Assembly: GCA_947650285.1 (NCBI GenBank)
Contig: CANTFL010001244.1
Location: forward strand, 682,001-746,000
Source of the DNA: Hyaloperonospora brassicae
Taxonomy: Eukaryota > Oomycota > Peronosporomycetes > Peronosporales > Peronosporaceae
Direction of reading: 5' to 3'
Length of the DNA stretch: 64,000 bases
Position numbers and translations under genes: made by a program. Of the stretch, positions 22,060-34,060 are shown piece after piece. How positions within the stretch are numbered: position 1 is the stretch's first letter; the number at the start of each line of letters is the position of its first letter. The notes beneath the pieces were generated by a model, which saw nothing but the letters and a program-made list of their open reading frames with translations, was not told the DNA's origin and did not search any database.

Positions 22060-22878
22060 ATAATTGGCAAGGACAAGCCACTTACGTAAGCCCTTTTGGT
22101 TCTTTGGAACCGGTCAATCAACTATGGCTTTTACCTTAGCGGGATCCGCTCTAAGGTCTCGCTTACCAACAAAGCACCCTCAAAAGGAAATCTCTTTTGC
22201 ACCAAAGATGCACTTAGACGCGTTGGGGTACAACTTATTATTGCGCATGCACTCGATCACCGCTCGTAAATGATCAATGTGATTGTCCACATCTGACCGG
22301 CCGTTCATAGCACGACTATGGACAAAGATGTCATCAAATTATGTCTGTGCATAACCTCTGTGAGGTCTGAACAATTGTGTCACAAGACGATTGAATGTAG
22401 CCAAGGCATTTGATAACACTTGCGGCATAACAAGCCACTCCCAGAGCATAACGCTCGGAGTGCTGACCGCTGTCAGCGGAATATCGCTTTCTCGCATGAG
22501 AAGTTGGTAATAACCATCGACTTAGTCGAACTCACTGTACATTGTACATCCCACCATGTTGTTCTGAAGAACATCCTTCCTCGGAATTGTTGTCTGAGCC
22601 GGGATGGTGTCCGCATTAAGCTTATTGTAAGCACGAACAATGGACCACTTACCATCGAGCTTTTTGACACAGAAGGTTGGTGTGGAATGAGGAGATTTGC
22701 TATCACGTAACATTTCTGCCGCGTGCTTTGCACGAAAGAAGTCGTCAATGACGTCACACTGTTCCTTCGGTAAAGGCCACTGCCGTGTTACGCAGTATTT
22801 AATTCCAGGAACCAAGTCAATTTCATGACGTACACCTGTAGACAAAGGTAAGACAGACGGTGGGTTGTTACAAACCAC
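22060..22878 (-). pseudogene. Reverse transcriptase palm/fingers of the Gypsy element
   Basis: The 22522-22878 frame has PHSTPTFCVKKLDGKW and the LNADTIPAQT region. The catalytic FDD box lies near 22327-22335 with a stop codon just upstream, and further TGA codons follow, including one at a conserved Trp position. The domain cannot be active. Confidence 0.82.
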
Positions 22879-23410
22879 GTCCTAAATTCCTTTATTAAAG
22901 GATAGAACGGATCAAGAGGATCCTTAAGGCTCGAAGATCCACTACGGGTATCGAATGCCGCCTTTGTCTCCTCGAGGACCGACTCGTTCAATAACGAGGA
23001 TAAGTTCAACTCAATATCCGGTCGAATGTCCACTAATTCGGATATTTCTTCTGCCTGTAAGGCTTGGCTAAATTCGCCGTCAAAAATTTCGTCCAGTTTA
23101 AAGAGAGTATTCATGGATGGAAGAGTCTCAAGACTAATATTGCCATCAATATGGCAAGTCAACCCGTTGACAAGTGTATATAGTGTATTATTACTATTAC
23201 TACTTCGTGACTTCTTAGACGTTGGGCGCTTAACAGTTGCCAACCTACGCTGAGATTGTTTCCTCAAAGAAACCTTACGCCTCCAAGAGGCCGAAACATT
23301 AGGGTCCCCGTGGTTGCTATTCATCTTAGCACGCTCTATACGAGAGCTCATGACTTGAACGACATCTGGTGAAGTGTTACGTAACTTGGACAGTTCACCA
23401 CGTGGATTTA

Positions 23411-23652
23411 CACGTACCACTTCACGTCCAGCATCCGGGCCTAGCCCTGAACACTCTGGCTTCTCGCCATCAATGTCATTACCGACATTCATTGAGGTGC
23501 CACCTCGGCCGCCCTCACTCGGTGGGGGTTTCACGTGCCACTTCACGTACAGCATTCGGGTCTGGCCATGAGCACTATGGCTTCTCGCCGTCAATGTCAT
23601 TACCGACATTCAGTGAGGTGCCACCTCGGCCGCTCTCACTCGGTGAGATTAT
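23411..23652 (-). repeat. Tandem duplication in the Gypsy protease-RT spacer
   Basis: Two copies of about 121 bp start at 23411 and 23532. Each contains CATCAATGTCATTACC or a one-base variant. A third partial copy may follow near 23653. Confidence 0.8.
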
Positions 23653-23755
23653 ACGTGCCACCCCACTCACATCAGAGGAATTACATTATTGATGTCTCGG
23701 CCCTATGCCAACCTGCCTGTAGCATGCAGTGACTCAGTATCACAACGAGTTCACT

Positions 23756-24373
23756 CTACGGAGTATAAGTCCCCTCACATACGGTGAAAGAGCTCCGCTC
23801 AACATTGATGCCATTGACATTGGAGCAAATTAAGTCTGACATACCAATGTCCAGTACATTGACATCTTCCGTCAATGGCTCGCGCCAATATCGCTTTTGT
23901 TGCCTAGCAAAGGTGGGTTCATGCCTCTCCAAATCTTTGCTAGGATCATTGCGCGTGGTTCCTAAGGTCTTAGATCTCCAATCAATCCATGGATCATGAC
24001 GTTCAAGCCAAGCCATACCCAGGATGAGATCATATCTCGAATCCAAATCGAGGACAAGACAAGGTCCAATGCTGCCAAAGTCCAAAAACTTCACACCCAA
24101 GTTCAACGGAACTTTAGGCACCGTGACGCGACTACCAGTCGCTAAACGAACGGTGATCGAATTACCTTCATGCGCTTTGAGAGCTTCAGCGTATCGCTGA
24201 CTTCCCTCAAGGAAACGACGTCGAGCATAATTGCATAACGCCCCAGGATTGATTAATATCGACCAATGCTTCTCAAAGTCTTTAGCTTTCGCCTCAAAGA
24301 CTAACAAGCCAGGCTCGTATCCACGCTCTGTGCTGGTGGAAACACAACTCGGTGGGGCTAAGACCTGTTTCAC
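23756..24373 (-). pseudogene. Aspartic protease region of the Gypsy element
   Basis: A 205-codon frame with retropepsin features: LILGMAWLERHDPWIDW and a flap-like region before it. The active-site triplet, normally D-S/T-G, reads N-P-G in ILINPGALCNY, so the catalytic Asp is lost in this copy. Confidence 0.75.
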
Positions 24374-24570
24374 TATACCTCGTATAGAAGCAACAGAACT
24401 CAGTTCTACCCCAGTAGGGCGCCCCCTGACCTACTGGGTGTCGACGTTTCCCCGTGCCATACCAGATTTCTGATTGTGGCTGGGGTTTCGACCCATAGGA
24501 GTCGGTTGTTGCTTACGCAAAGGACAAGTGGGACGCAAGTGTTTAGTGCTTCCGCACGTATAATAGCGTC

Positions 24571-25458
24571 TCACTTCCTGTCGTTTCTATGCAACATGAA
24601 GCTCCGCTTCACCGTCATCTTCAGCATAGCTGAGATCCATCGGTTCCAGCTTACAGTAAGCCGAGGTTCTCGCAAAGGTTGCCATTGCAAATCTTGGGTT
24701 GTACCCATTCCAACCAAGTCTGGCCGACTTGAAATTGTGCTCAGCATAGGGAGCGATGCTAACAGCTTCCTCAAAAGTAGAGGGATGGACCCGAAACACC
24801 TCGGTCCTGGCAGCGCCATTACGAAGACCTTCCATGAAGACAGTCACATAAACTGTCTCAGGGAGAGAGTCGAGACAGCCATAAGAGTTCTCAATTCCTG
24901 GACACAATCCGTTAGATCATTATTACCCTGACGGGTAGACAAGAAGTGTGAACGCACGCGATAAGCCTGGTTAGGCGGCGAGAAAACTCGCAATAGGTCG
25001 AGCTTGAGCAAATCCCATGTGGGAAACACCAAGTCGACCGAGGTGCCACACGTCAGAGCCCATTCTCTAGCTCTTCCATAGAGCTTGGAGATAGCCAGCG
25101 AGACCGCTGGTACTCCAGTGATATAAGGCCAGAGCTCATGGCCGTCTCAATCTCACGGATCCGGAGGTTCAATGTTTCCCCCCTCCTTCCCGGAGTAATA
25201 TTTGACGTCCAACCGAAGGGGACGAGGCTTAGCCTCTTCATCTGGCTTCGCCACGTAGCGTGTTGGCATAGCCGACGCTACTTGAGTTTAAATCTTCCCT
25301 AGAAGGGCCGTTTCATACTGCATGAAGGTCTCTACTCGTGCATTTGGCACATCGGGACCTTGTGCAGCTAGAAACTCCACATGCTCTGGACCTACGGCCG
25401 CGATCAGCTTAGCAAGCGCGACCTTTTGGGCCTCAGAGAGGGGTGTGGATTGCTCCAT
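24571..25458 (-). pseudogene. Gag region of the Gypsy element
   Basis: The likely gag ATG is at 25458, about 60 bp from the 5' LTR. The first frame stops at 25288 and the sequence continues in other frames with gag-like segments (LDLLRVFSPPNQAYRVRSHF, VYVTVFMEGLRNGAART). No intact zinc knuckle was seen. Confidence 0.7.
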
Positions 25459-25499
25459 CCTCACAGGGGATCCGTCGTAACGACTTAGGCGTAGATTGA

Positions 25500-25514
25500 C
25501 TACTAGTGCTACCA
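25500..25514 (-). other. Candidate primer-binding site of the Gypsy element
   Basis: Two nt inside the 5' LTR the minus strand reads TGGTAGCACTAGTAG. It begins with the TGG expected for pairing with a tRNA CCA end. The tRNA was not identified. Confidence 0.5.
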
Positions 25515-25516
25515 AG

Positions 25517-26042
25517 TGTAGCGGAGCTACACAGCTTCTTAACTCAGAGGAAGACTTAACGCTTTACGAGCAACTTTGGTTCAACGAACAAGACTCAAAG
25601 AGTCAACAGCTCTACGAGCAACTTTGGTTCTAAGAACCCGACTCAGAGAGTCAACAATCTCATAGAGCTTACGGTCCCTGTTCCAGGGGGGCCGAACGAT
25701 TCAAAGAATCAAACGCGCAGAGTGCACAAGGAGTAGCTACCTTTACAGGCGTTGCTAGCTCTTCCTTACAAGACGCCTCGTAAGGCACGTGTCTTATGTT
25801 GATCAAAATGGAAACTGAATTTTATTACTTCTTTTAACCTGAAAGAATACCGTAGAACAAAATAATTAACCTACTCACTTATGTCCTAAATAAAGCTATT
25901 AAAAGATCTCGTAATCAATGGTTGACAGATATCAGTCTTCAACAATTGATACTTGTGTTCTAATACTACTTTAAAGGGGATCTCATCCCTTGTGTGTACC
26001 ACACCCATTGTCGACAACCAGTCGACGTGTAACCCCGTTACA
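25517..26042 (-). repeat. 5' LTR of the Gypsy element
   Basis: 526 bp paired with 18236-18764. It is the promoter-bearing LTR because gag follows it to the left. Confidence 0.92.
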
Positions 26043-27699
26043 GTCCCGGAGATGGAGTTACTCCAAAATTTGATCGAAGACCGGAGAAGCTGAATACTAT
26101 CGATTATCACGTCATCTCAGCAGATGGCAGAAAGTCTATGACAATTTGCATGATTCTCGCGACTGGATACTGCGTTTGCGATGTACTGCGAAACATTTCA
26201 TTCATTAATTCCAACCGTCGCTGATTGTGCGTCACGTCATGTGGTTGGCAAAATGGGCATCGATTAAGAGTGGCGGCTATCGGCAAGGCTTACAAAATTT
26301 GCCATGAAAAATTACAGATAGTGCTGTTCCGGAGATGATCTTAACGAATGGTCACTGAGAGACATGACGGCGTAAGTAAATCATAATCTACCTGCCTAAT
26401 CAAGACTTCAGATCAAGTAGCATACAAAACATGGATCTCGGGGTCACCATGTTGTATAAAGTACCGGAAGATCGACGGCCTTCAGCTAATAAACACGATG
26501 ACTACCCATTCAGCGGTGCTGCATTTAGAGATAGTGACAAGGCCCAAGCTCCTATGAGTTACATACTGCATACAAGTAAAAGTGCTCGAGCAAAACGTGC
26601 GAACATAATGAAAAAAATTGTTCGAGATAGTTAGGTACCAGAATAAGCTGAAGCCAGCCACATTTGTCTGCAGTATATGGCCGCTGGCATGTATTCCAGG
26701 GCTGTGACAGATTAAACATATAAATAAGCTGCAAGGTATTGATTTGCTTCTACAGCTACACATCAATGCAAATGCAATAAGGCGAGAGATTACTCACTTA
26801 TCAACGTCTCAAAATCTGTAAGAGCAAACGTTAAATGTGCGATCGACAAACGCGCGCTTTTGGTCTAACGATGAACGACGATTATAATAATTTGTATTCA
26901 TATTTCAAGCATGAGCGGTCTCTGATCACATGGCAGCCTCCCATATAAACGTCGCGTCGTGTTGGCTGATAATATTTTCAGACCCCAGTAAATAGCAAAT
27001 AAAGGAATAAGACGCATTGTACCCGCTATCTCGGTACAGAGTATACCTACGCATCTAATAGTTCAACGTATCTAAGTGTACATATTGGGGGTTTTCTAAA
27101 CAGCGCATAGCATGATGTGTAACCCTAACACTATATCACACATTCTCCACACACAAAAACAAACACAATGGTGTGCAAGTACAGATCAAAATAAATCCGA
27201 AAAAACGATATACAAAATCTTATCCCTGAATCAATGACCACACGAGATCGTAGCCATGCGAGACGACACCACTACAATCACAAAACTAGCGGAGACGCGA
27301 TCACAGCAACGACCAGTGAACAGACGGGCAACGCCGATACGCAGTTACAAATATTACCATTGGTTGCAGAGCTTGTCTTTCTGCGTTTTTAACCGAAAAT
27401 ATTGCGTCTACCAGCTATATGGCTGCAGCGGGATCGAACGGTTCCGCGGCAACCCCAAAGTGCGCGAGACGCTGCATCAGTTAGAAAAAAGCAGCTCGAC
27501 TACAACAATTACGAATGATGTGCGTCAAAATTATACGAAGAGTCTAAGATTGCCGATTATGTGCCGCGAATAAGGGAACTTTTAATCTGATTTGGTGGTG
27601 CGCTGTTGTTATCAACTTTGTACGCAAACACGGGATACTGCATACGACAGCTTGCACCATGAGCCGTTGACTGAACGCTTTCTGATTACCATGTGGTAA
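26043..27699. other. Unassigned AT-rich region between two Gypsy elements
   Basis: Short coding-like segments occur, for instance plus-strand 26050-26223, but none has a recognised domain. The 5' part of the next Gypsy element may begin here; no LTR for it was found. Confidence 0.35.
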
Positions 27700-27779
27700 A
27701 AATTTATACAAAAGACTTCTGATGGGAATATTACCTGCGCCGGATGAAGATTAAGTCTGCGCGACGAAGATTATAAACG

Positions 27780-28440
27780 ATTGCGATTTTGTTATTGTCG
27801 ACATGGATGGCATCCTCGTCTACTCGTGTAATGACGATGATTGTCTCATTCACGCCAATATTGCGTAACAAAATCTGCGCATACAACTTGACTCTGGACG
27901 TTAAGAAGTGCCACATCTTGCCTAAAACTATGTAGTTATAAGGATTTACACTCAGTGCCGAAGGAATAGAGCCACAGCAACCTAAAATCCAAGCATCACT
28001 CTCGTTGTCGCAACCGAACAACAACATACAGCTTTGACATTTTCTAGGCATGTTTGGTCTGAATCGGTATATGGTTATCATCAAGTCAATGTTTTTTAAG
28101 ACTCCCACGCATCCATCTTGTACCGTAGTCCCGTTGGGTGGGCACCCGTGAGAAACAGCCATCGAAGACATTCGAAAAACGTTGGCTCAAGCGGTGCTGC
28201 TAAATTTCCCCGATCTCAAACAACCTTTTGACATCTTAGCAGATGCGAGCGGAAAGTAGCTTGGTGGTGTACTGCAATAAGTGTCAATATAATTGCATGC
28301 CATTCGCGAAGTCTGACGCCAGCGCAGTTCAACTACATGACAACAGAGATCGGGCTGCTTTCAGCTGTCGATATACTGAAGTACTGTCGAACAATGCTAC
28401 TTGGCTTTACTTTTATCGTGCCCATGGACCATACAAGTAG
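27780..28440 (+). pseudogene. RT thumb and RNase H of the decayed Gypsy element
   Basis: The segments LTLDVKKCHILPK, GFTLSAEGIEP, HFLGMFGLNRYM and VLLNFPDLKQPFDILADASG follow in family order on the plus strand, with several stops and small shifts. The catalytic box upstream is degraded (VDMDGILVYS). Confidence 0.75.
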
Positions 28441-28840
28441 TTTATCCGACGGAAATTTGCTGCGAGTTAGGAGTTGATCTGCTTCTGTTCAAGTATGCGT
28501 GAAATTGTGCAGGGCAATGATAACTTTGGAGCTGGCAGTTTTCTTGCATAATGTGCTGTGCAGAAGGCGTGGAAGAAGATGGTAACGTAGAAACGCTCGG
28601 CATAGACGAGGTTGAATGCGTAATCGACGGCAGCTGTGTATAAAAAGGCCATGATGAAGATCGATAAACGCAAGCATGAAGCTATCGATGCGTCAGAAAC
28701 CCAAGCGTACCCGATTTTTAGATCATCCAGTTGATAAATGCCCGCTAGTGACATTTTCAAAAAGGTGCTGTCATTCCTTCGGGCTGACGACTCAAACAAT
28801 CGAGTGGGATCATGCGAACTAATGATCATCTCATACTCGG

Positions 28841-29068
28841 TTTGGACCATTGGGAAGACGAGGCATGGTGATATGAGTGATATGCGAAGGAGAAAGCGGG
28901 AAAAACGGACATCTAGAAGAAGAAGTGAGACAAGACGCACAGAAACATGCTGAGCGATCAGTCACAGTGTTAAATCGGCAAGGCACCAATACAATTAGAT
29001 GTCAGTCCTGAAGTTGCCGTAACATCAACAAGTTGTTTGTAAAAGCGTTCGTGTGAGGATTCCGTTAG
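28841..29068 (+). repeat. 5' LTR of the old Copia element
   Basis: Aligns with 46522-46753 from TTGGACCAT through GTTTGTAAAAGCG to the primer site. Ends are set to within a few bases. Confidence 0.8.
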
Positions 29069-29084
29069 AATTATGAGCCCAAGT
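29069..29084 (+). other. Primer-binding site of the old Copia, overlapping the gag ATG
   Basis: AATTATGAGCCCAAGT follows the LTR. Fourteen bases equal the inner Copia site and are complementary to an initiator tRNA-Met anticodon stem-loop (CTTGGGCTCATAA). The ATG at 29073 pairs with the CAU anticodon and opens the gag frame. Confidence 0.65.
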
Positions 29085-29990
29085 TCACATTGTCTACTCG
29101 ATGCCACAGGACCGTCGCGATCACCAAGACCAAATATGCCATTATCGCCAAACTCTGACAGCGACTTAGGCAAGGGTAAAGGCTTGAACATCGGTCCATC
29201 CGGGACTCCAACTCGCAGGAATGGAGACGACTGGATGTTCTACAAGCATGCCATAACCAATGATTTCGATGTGAGCTTATTGAATCTGATCGCTATCGGT
29301 AAGGAGACTTTAACAATGAATGGGACGATAAACGATACGGGGAATCTGAGAAGAAACAATTGAAGACCAAGATATTGATACAAGATTTCCTTTCGATGAA
29401 ACTTGCGACACAAGAAATGATGAAAGCGACGGGCACTGAGATGTTGTCCGAACTAATATTAATATATGAAGGAAATGGATACTCAGCTATGACCGCGTAG
29501 AAGTTGTATCGCTTGCAAGACGAGCTACACAGAACTCGCCTGCGGGGAAAGGTCGACGTGCGAAATCATCTGCACAAGCTTTTTGACATAACAAGATCGC
29601 GGTTTTTGGCTCGCCCGTGAATGATTCGCAGATGATGGACCGCATGCTGCGCAGTCTGCCTGCACTTACATACTTTGATAATCTACGCGAAAAAGTCGTA
29701 TTCAGCTTCATTATGATGAAGTACACGCCTAAGCTACTTCGAGAGACGATCATTACGGCTGAAATGAGAAGCGAAAACTGGGGTGGATATATGTTCGACC
29801 ACAGAGAGAGCAAAAAAACAGGGCACGCACGGTGGTAGTAGATAGAGCAAGAAGTTAAACAAACCTCCGGACAAGAAGACAGCAACCAAAAGGAGTGATG
29901 GCTAGGGCTATTTCCAGTATGGTGGGAATAATTTTGAACGCGATTGCACGGACCTGGATGGCAAGAAGATTGCAAATACAAATTACGCAC
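29073..29990 (+). pseudogene. Gag remnant of the old Copia element
   Basis: The frame begins MSPSS at the primer site. It contains WMFYKHAITNDFD and, in a later frame at 29617-29838, the UBN2-like gag segment MMDRMLRSLPALTYFDNLRE. Stops separate the parts. Confidence 0.75.
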
Positions 29991-30049
29991 GTTTAGGTGA
30001 AAATGTCAAAACGATTCAGCGATATACTAAGACTGACAACATTGAAAGT

Positions 30050-32890
30050 GCACAGATGCGTGAGGTGCTGATTGGAAAAGTTATCAAACTTTTCGATAAA
30101 GAATATAAAACTTGTCGGTGGTATATTAACACAGAGTCCAACGCGCATAACACAGTGTGCAAGGATTACTTTACGACGCTGCAAATCACGGAAGATAGCG
30201 AGTGAACCTATCTATATCGGCGTTTGCCAACGGTGTCGATGCTAAAGCGAAAGGAGTTTTGAACATCCTTCTTGTAGTCATGATCGACGAGCGCATGATA
30301 GTGTTGCTACTTAAGAATGTTCACACGTCCTAAGTGCTGTGTTCGAAACGTTTTACCCGTGTTGTCATCGGACCAAGGATTTTGATGACGTGAAGAAATG
30401 ATGCGCGGTTGTTTATCATTATAAAAGATGGAGCAGAGGTTATCCGAACTTCTTAATGATATTACTTGTGGGCAATTTTGGCAAATAACATCGTCCATTG
30501 TATGAGCAATCGTAGTCAAGCCATGACAAGAAGACAATCTTTGCAAACTGTACTGTCACGGATGGTGTTCCAGACATTGATGTATGGTATGAAAAATTGG
30601 AAAAGTATGCCCAGAGTATATCAGGTTGATGGTCGATAGTGGAATGTCTAAAGATACCGTGCTCCAGCGCCGCGGCAAGATTGACTGTGCGGATTGCCAC
30701 TTCCGCAAACAGCGCAAAATACGTACCAAAAGGCACTCGACAGGAACATGGCGCAAGTGAATGATGTCATTTCCGATGACCTCTTGATATTCAGGGACAA
30801 TTATGGATTATTCATTATATTATTCATCTCTAGTGGCTATGAATGGGTTATTGCGCTACTCAAAGACCTGCTTTATAAGTCAAAGACTGAGAACGAAGTA
30901 GATCAGCATATGAATTATTACATTGATCGGGCGGGGCGGCAACATTCTTATCAAGGTGATCGAGTCATTTCGTAGTCTAATTGAAGGCACACGGATCGAT
31001 AATGGATCGTACGTCATGCGCTGATTGATAAAGGAAAAGAGTTCTTCGATGGAAACCTAATATACCGAAAATGATAATGTGCACATAGAATCGGTCCCGA
31101 TGCGTCTCAGCTTGATTTGGTGAAGCGAAAGCACAAGACACTGATAGAAATGGTCAAGACAACGATGCACCGTTTGCGTCCCCGAAAATGTTCAGGGTAC
31201 ACGCACTAGAAAATGCGGTGTCCATAAGAACCAGGGTTTATTGTAAAGGGTACAGGGTGCGCGCCTTACGCATTTATGTTTTGTGCAAAGCCGTACATAC
31301 ATCACGTGGTTACCTTTTAATTTTGTTGATTGCCACGTCCAAGTTTCGAAAGGAAGAAAAGCACGTACAAATTTCAGAACGGGTTTTCTGCTAGACTACC
31401 GAAAATGTGTTGTCAAATGTCAAGTGTTCTTTCCGACGTGACATAACAAAGGCTTTGAATCGGATGTGTAGGTGAACAAAAAGGTCAAATATAAGGATCG
31501 TTACGAGACCTCATACCAAGAAAAGATCAAGTAATGACTGCGTACTTTTAACGAGTATTTGAAGAAGGCAATCTTGCTGCATGGGCGGATGCTGATCAAG
31601 ACGAGGCTCTCTAACGGTCCAACATGACATTAAATCAGTGAAGCGCGTATGCAGTGATATCGAGATAGTATCGGCTGAAAGCAGTACAGATCAGGCTGAT
31701 CGCAATGTATGGAATGAACTGGCGTCAAACAGCGAAAGAATGGCGAATCGGACGAGCATTCAACGCGTGCAGACCGGCGTAGTTGGGACAATATACTGCG
31801 GTACATCCGCGTGCCTAATCACGAATTATCTGACGGAATTAAGTAATCGACTACTGAAATATAGGATGGCATCCAATAAGACCGTTTCTTAGAAGTTGCA
31901 GGAAGTCTAATCCCAGAAAGCTCAAAATATGCCTCAGAAGACGGTAAACATCTACACTGTGGAGAGCATTTGGGCTAAAAGAAGATGAATATTTAGACAG
32001 TGCAACACGTATCGTATAACGCGGTGCAGATTATGTAGGCGGAGTTGCGTGAATAGCTTATTCAGGAACCGGAAATGCCGCCAGTGAAGAACACACTGAA
32101 GACAAAGTCACAAAAGATAGCTTGGTAAAATTTAGCAAAATAACGGTCCAGATCGGAAAAATGATAGAGATGTCGAGAATGAACAGTCCGTGGGTCGTCA
32201 CTGATCTTATCACAGTCGAAGACGATGAATATGAGTATGATACAGTACAGTCAGTGGGTCACGTCACAGACCTAATAACAGTCGATAAATACGGATATGA
32301 CTACGATACAGGCGATATTAATTGATAATATGTATTCGACATAAATGGTGAACGTGAGTCTTACAATCATCAAGTGGCCGAGCGACAACTAGCAATCCCA
32401 TACAATCAACTGATTGGACAGATACGCCCTAGGTATGAAGCAAATCGCCGGAAGCGCGAAAAAACGCAGACTGAATAGAATGCGAAGCACCTAATGGTTG
32501 CTGCAGTGCGACACTCCAAGCTTCATACAGATGGGAAGCAGCGATATCTTGAATACTTTATGAATCATGATCTTAATTCTCCATTCAAGACCTTATCTGA
32601 TGATGACCGAGGGGTGAAATAAGTTTCATTACACTGTTATCAATCAAAAAGCCTTGCTTCCGTACTACATTTGTCAAAGGTAGAGAGGTAAATCAGCAGT
32701 GATTCTTAGAAAGTAGCCCAAAGGAAAAGGTAAGAGGAAAAAGAGTGAGTAGCCATAGAAAAAGAGGAAGGGCAACCAAGGAAGAGGCGAAGAGAATCAC
32801 GACAACCAGAAGAGCGGGAACGGTGAATGGAAGTGAAGAGTGCCCGGGGTTATGTGAAGACAACCAGGAAAGGCATATCAGCCTACATTG
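30050..32890 (+). pseudogene. Protease and integrase remnants of the old Copia element
   Basis: The protease start is degraded to WYINTESNAHN near 30,117. An integrase zinc motif piece CADCHFRKQ lies near 30,692, followed by an integrase-like NDVISDDLLIF stretch. A Lys/Arg-rich linker leads to the LINE junction near 32,890. Frames are heavily interrupted. Confidence 0.6.
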
Positions 32891-32927
32891 CCGCTGCACC
32901 GCGCACAGAAGTCATGTCTTTTCGGTG

Positions 32928-32981
32928 TTTAGGCGCCACGAGTTTGCGGAGGTGGCGCGGGTTCAAACCCCGCCCACACCA
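32928..32981 (+). other. tRNA-Leu-like fragment near the LINE 3' end
   Basis: A tRNA 3' half is legible: T stem GCGGG/CCCGC around loop TTCAAAC (32957-32973), then CCACACC and A. A D-arm-like TTTAGGCGCC lies upstream. The matching 5' acceptor strand and most of the anticodon arm are missing, so this is a relic or a tRNA-derived repeat, not a gene. Confidence 0.55.
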
Positions 32982-33615
32982 AGAGCTTGACCATAGGAAC
33001 TGCTTGCGGTAAAAACCTCCGGGTGCCGTCGTGTGGGAGTACTTTCTTGACCCTTGTACGAAAAAGGACGTCCGTAACCCAAGTCCGCTTGGGGTCCACA
33101 CTGAAAATCTCCCATAGGAGGCGGCCGGTAGTAGTACTGTAATGGTAGTAGTCGGAGTCGTTAGGGGTACAGCACACCGGTAGTACCCTGATCCCTTCAA
33201 AATGACTTCGCAACAAGTGACTCAAATCGGCGTAATTCGTGGCCACAAACAGGCGCAAATAGCAATACGATAGTCCAAAACGGAAAAATCGTACGAAAGG
33301 TTCCACGTCAGTGGCGAGTGCAAAAGACAATGTCCAATGCGAGGACGGAACTTGGCCAAGTAAGCCGTCGCAGAGAATGGAGCCACAGAGTTATGCAGGA
33401 CAAATAAATGCCATTGCATACCGGAAGATGGGTCCGCGGGTAGGCGAAGGTATATAGTGCCGCAATGTAACTGGAGTAGCCAACCGATAAAGTGCGGAAT
33501 GGCAAAGGACATCCTAAAATACCGCATCTCCAGGTCTACCTGGAAATCCAGCTTCAGGCAGTGATCCAATAGGCTAAAACTGCCTTAGATGGAGAGCAGA
33601 GAGCAAAGTGAAGAG

Positions 33616-34060
33616 TTACCGCAATGTGATACTGGAATGACGTAGGCTGCGGATGGCCAAGTCTAGAGAATACCAGTCGGTATGGATACAAAAAACAGCG
33701 TGAATCCGAGCTTGAAACCCAATAAGGTACGACGCAGCTTTATTAAACCGAATATTATTCCGATGAATCCAAAGACAGCGAAGGATGACCGCCTGAACAA
33801 TATAAAAAATCACGGAAAGGCTATATCCATACGTCAGCTGCGCACCCGGTGTCGGCACCGCATGGAATAGTTGAACCGACCGCCAGTCGAGCGAGGAACC
33901 AAACAGAGGTGTAGAACGATTGAGCCAGGGGACCCAAACTTGAGTCACAAAGGGACAGTACCAAAAAAGATGAGGCGCCGTCTCCAGAACACCACAGCCA
34001 TGATGACAAATAATGGCAGCTCCGGGATGGTGTTGTAACCGGTGCCCCGGATAGAGAGCG
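33616..34060 (-). pseudogene. C-terminal zinc-binding region of the LINE ORF2
   Basis: The segment CHHGCGVLETAPHLFWYCPF has the zf-RVT type Cys/His spacing seen at the end of plant and oomycete LINE polymerases. It is followed by aromatic-rich sequence and stops. Confidence 0.65.

Larger units (their letters stand above)
18236..26042 (-). mobile_element. Ty3/Gypsy chromovirus-type LTR retrotransposon, decayed
   Basis: A 7.8-kb element on the minus strand with LTRs at both ends beginning TG and ending CA. Element order from its 5' end (right) is gag, protease, RT, RNase H, integrase, chromodomain. The purine tract sits against the left LTR, which fixes orientation. Flanking pentamers are AGCCC on the left and GTCCC on the right, so a target-site duplication is possible but imperfect. 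Every coding domain carries stops or frameshifts, including stop codons at conserved Trp positions. The LTRs have diverged visibly, so this is not a recent insertion. The chromodomain and the FDD reverse-transcriptase box place it with chromovirus-like Metaviridae relatives. Confidence 0.9.

Noticed and set aside
32900..32985. Intact tRNA gene
   Set aside because: The 5' acceptor strand and anticodon arm are missing, so it cannot fold as a functional tRNA.
32929..33330. Minus-strand ORF ending in VWAGFEPAPPP
   Set aside because: The ending is the antisense of the tRNA T-arm, a well-known source of false protein tails. The rest is probably LINE 3' sequence.
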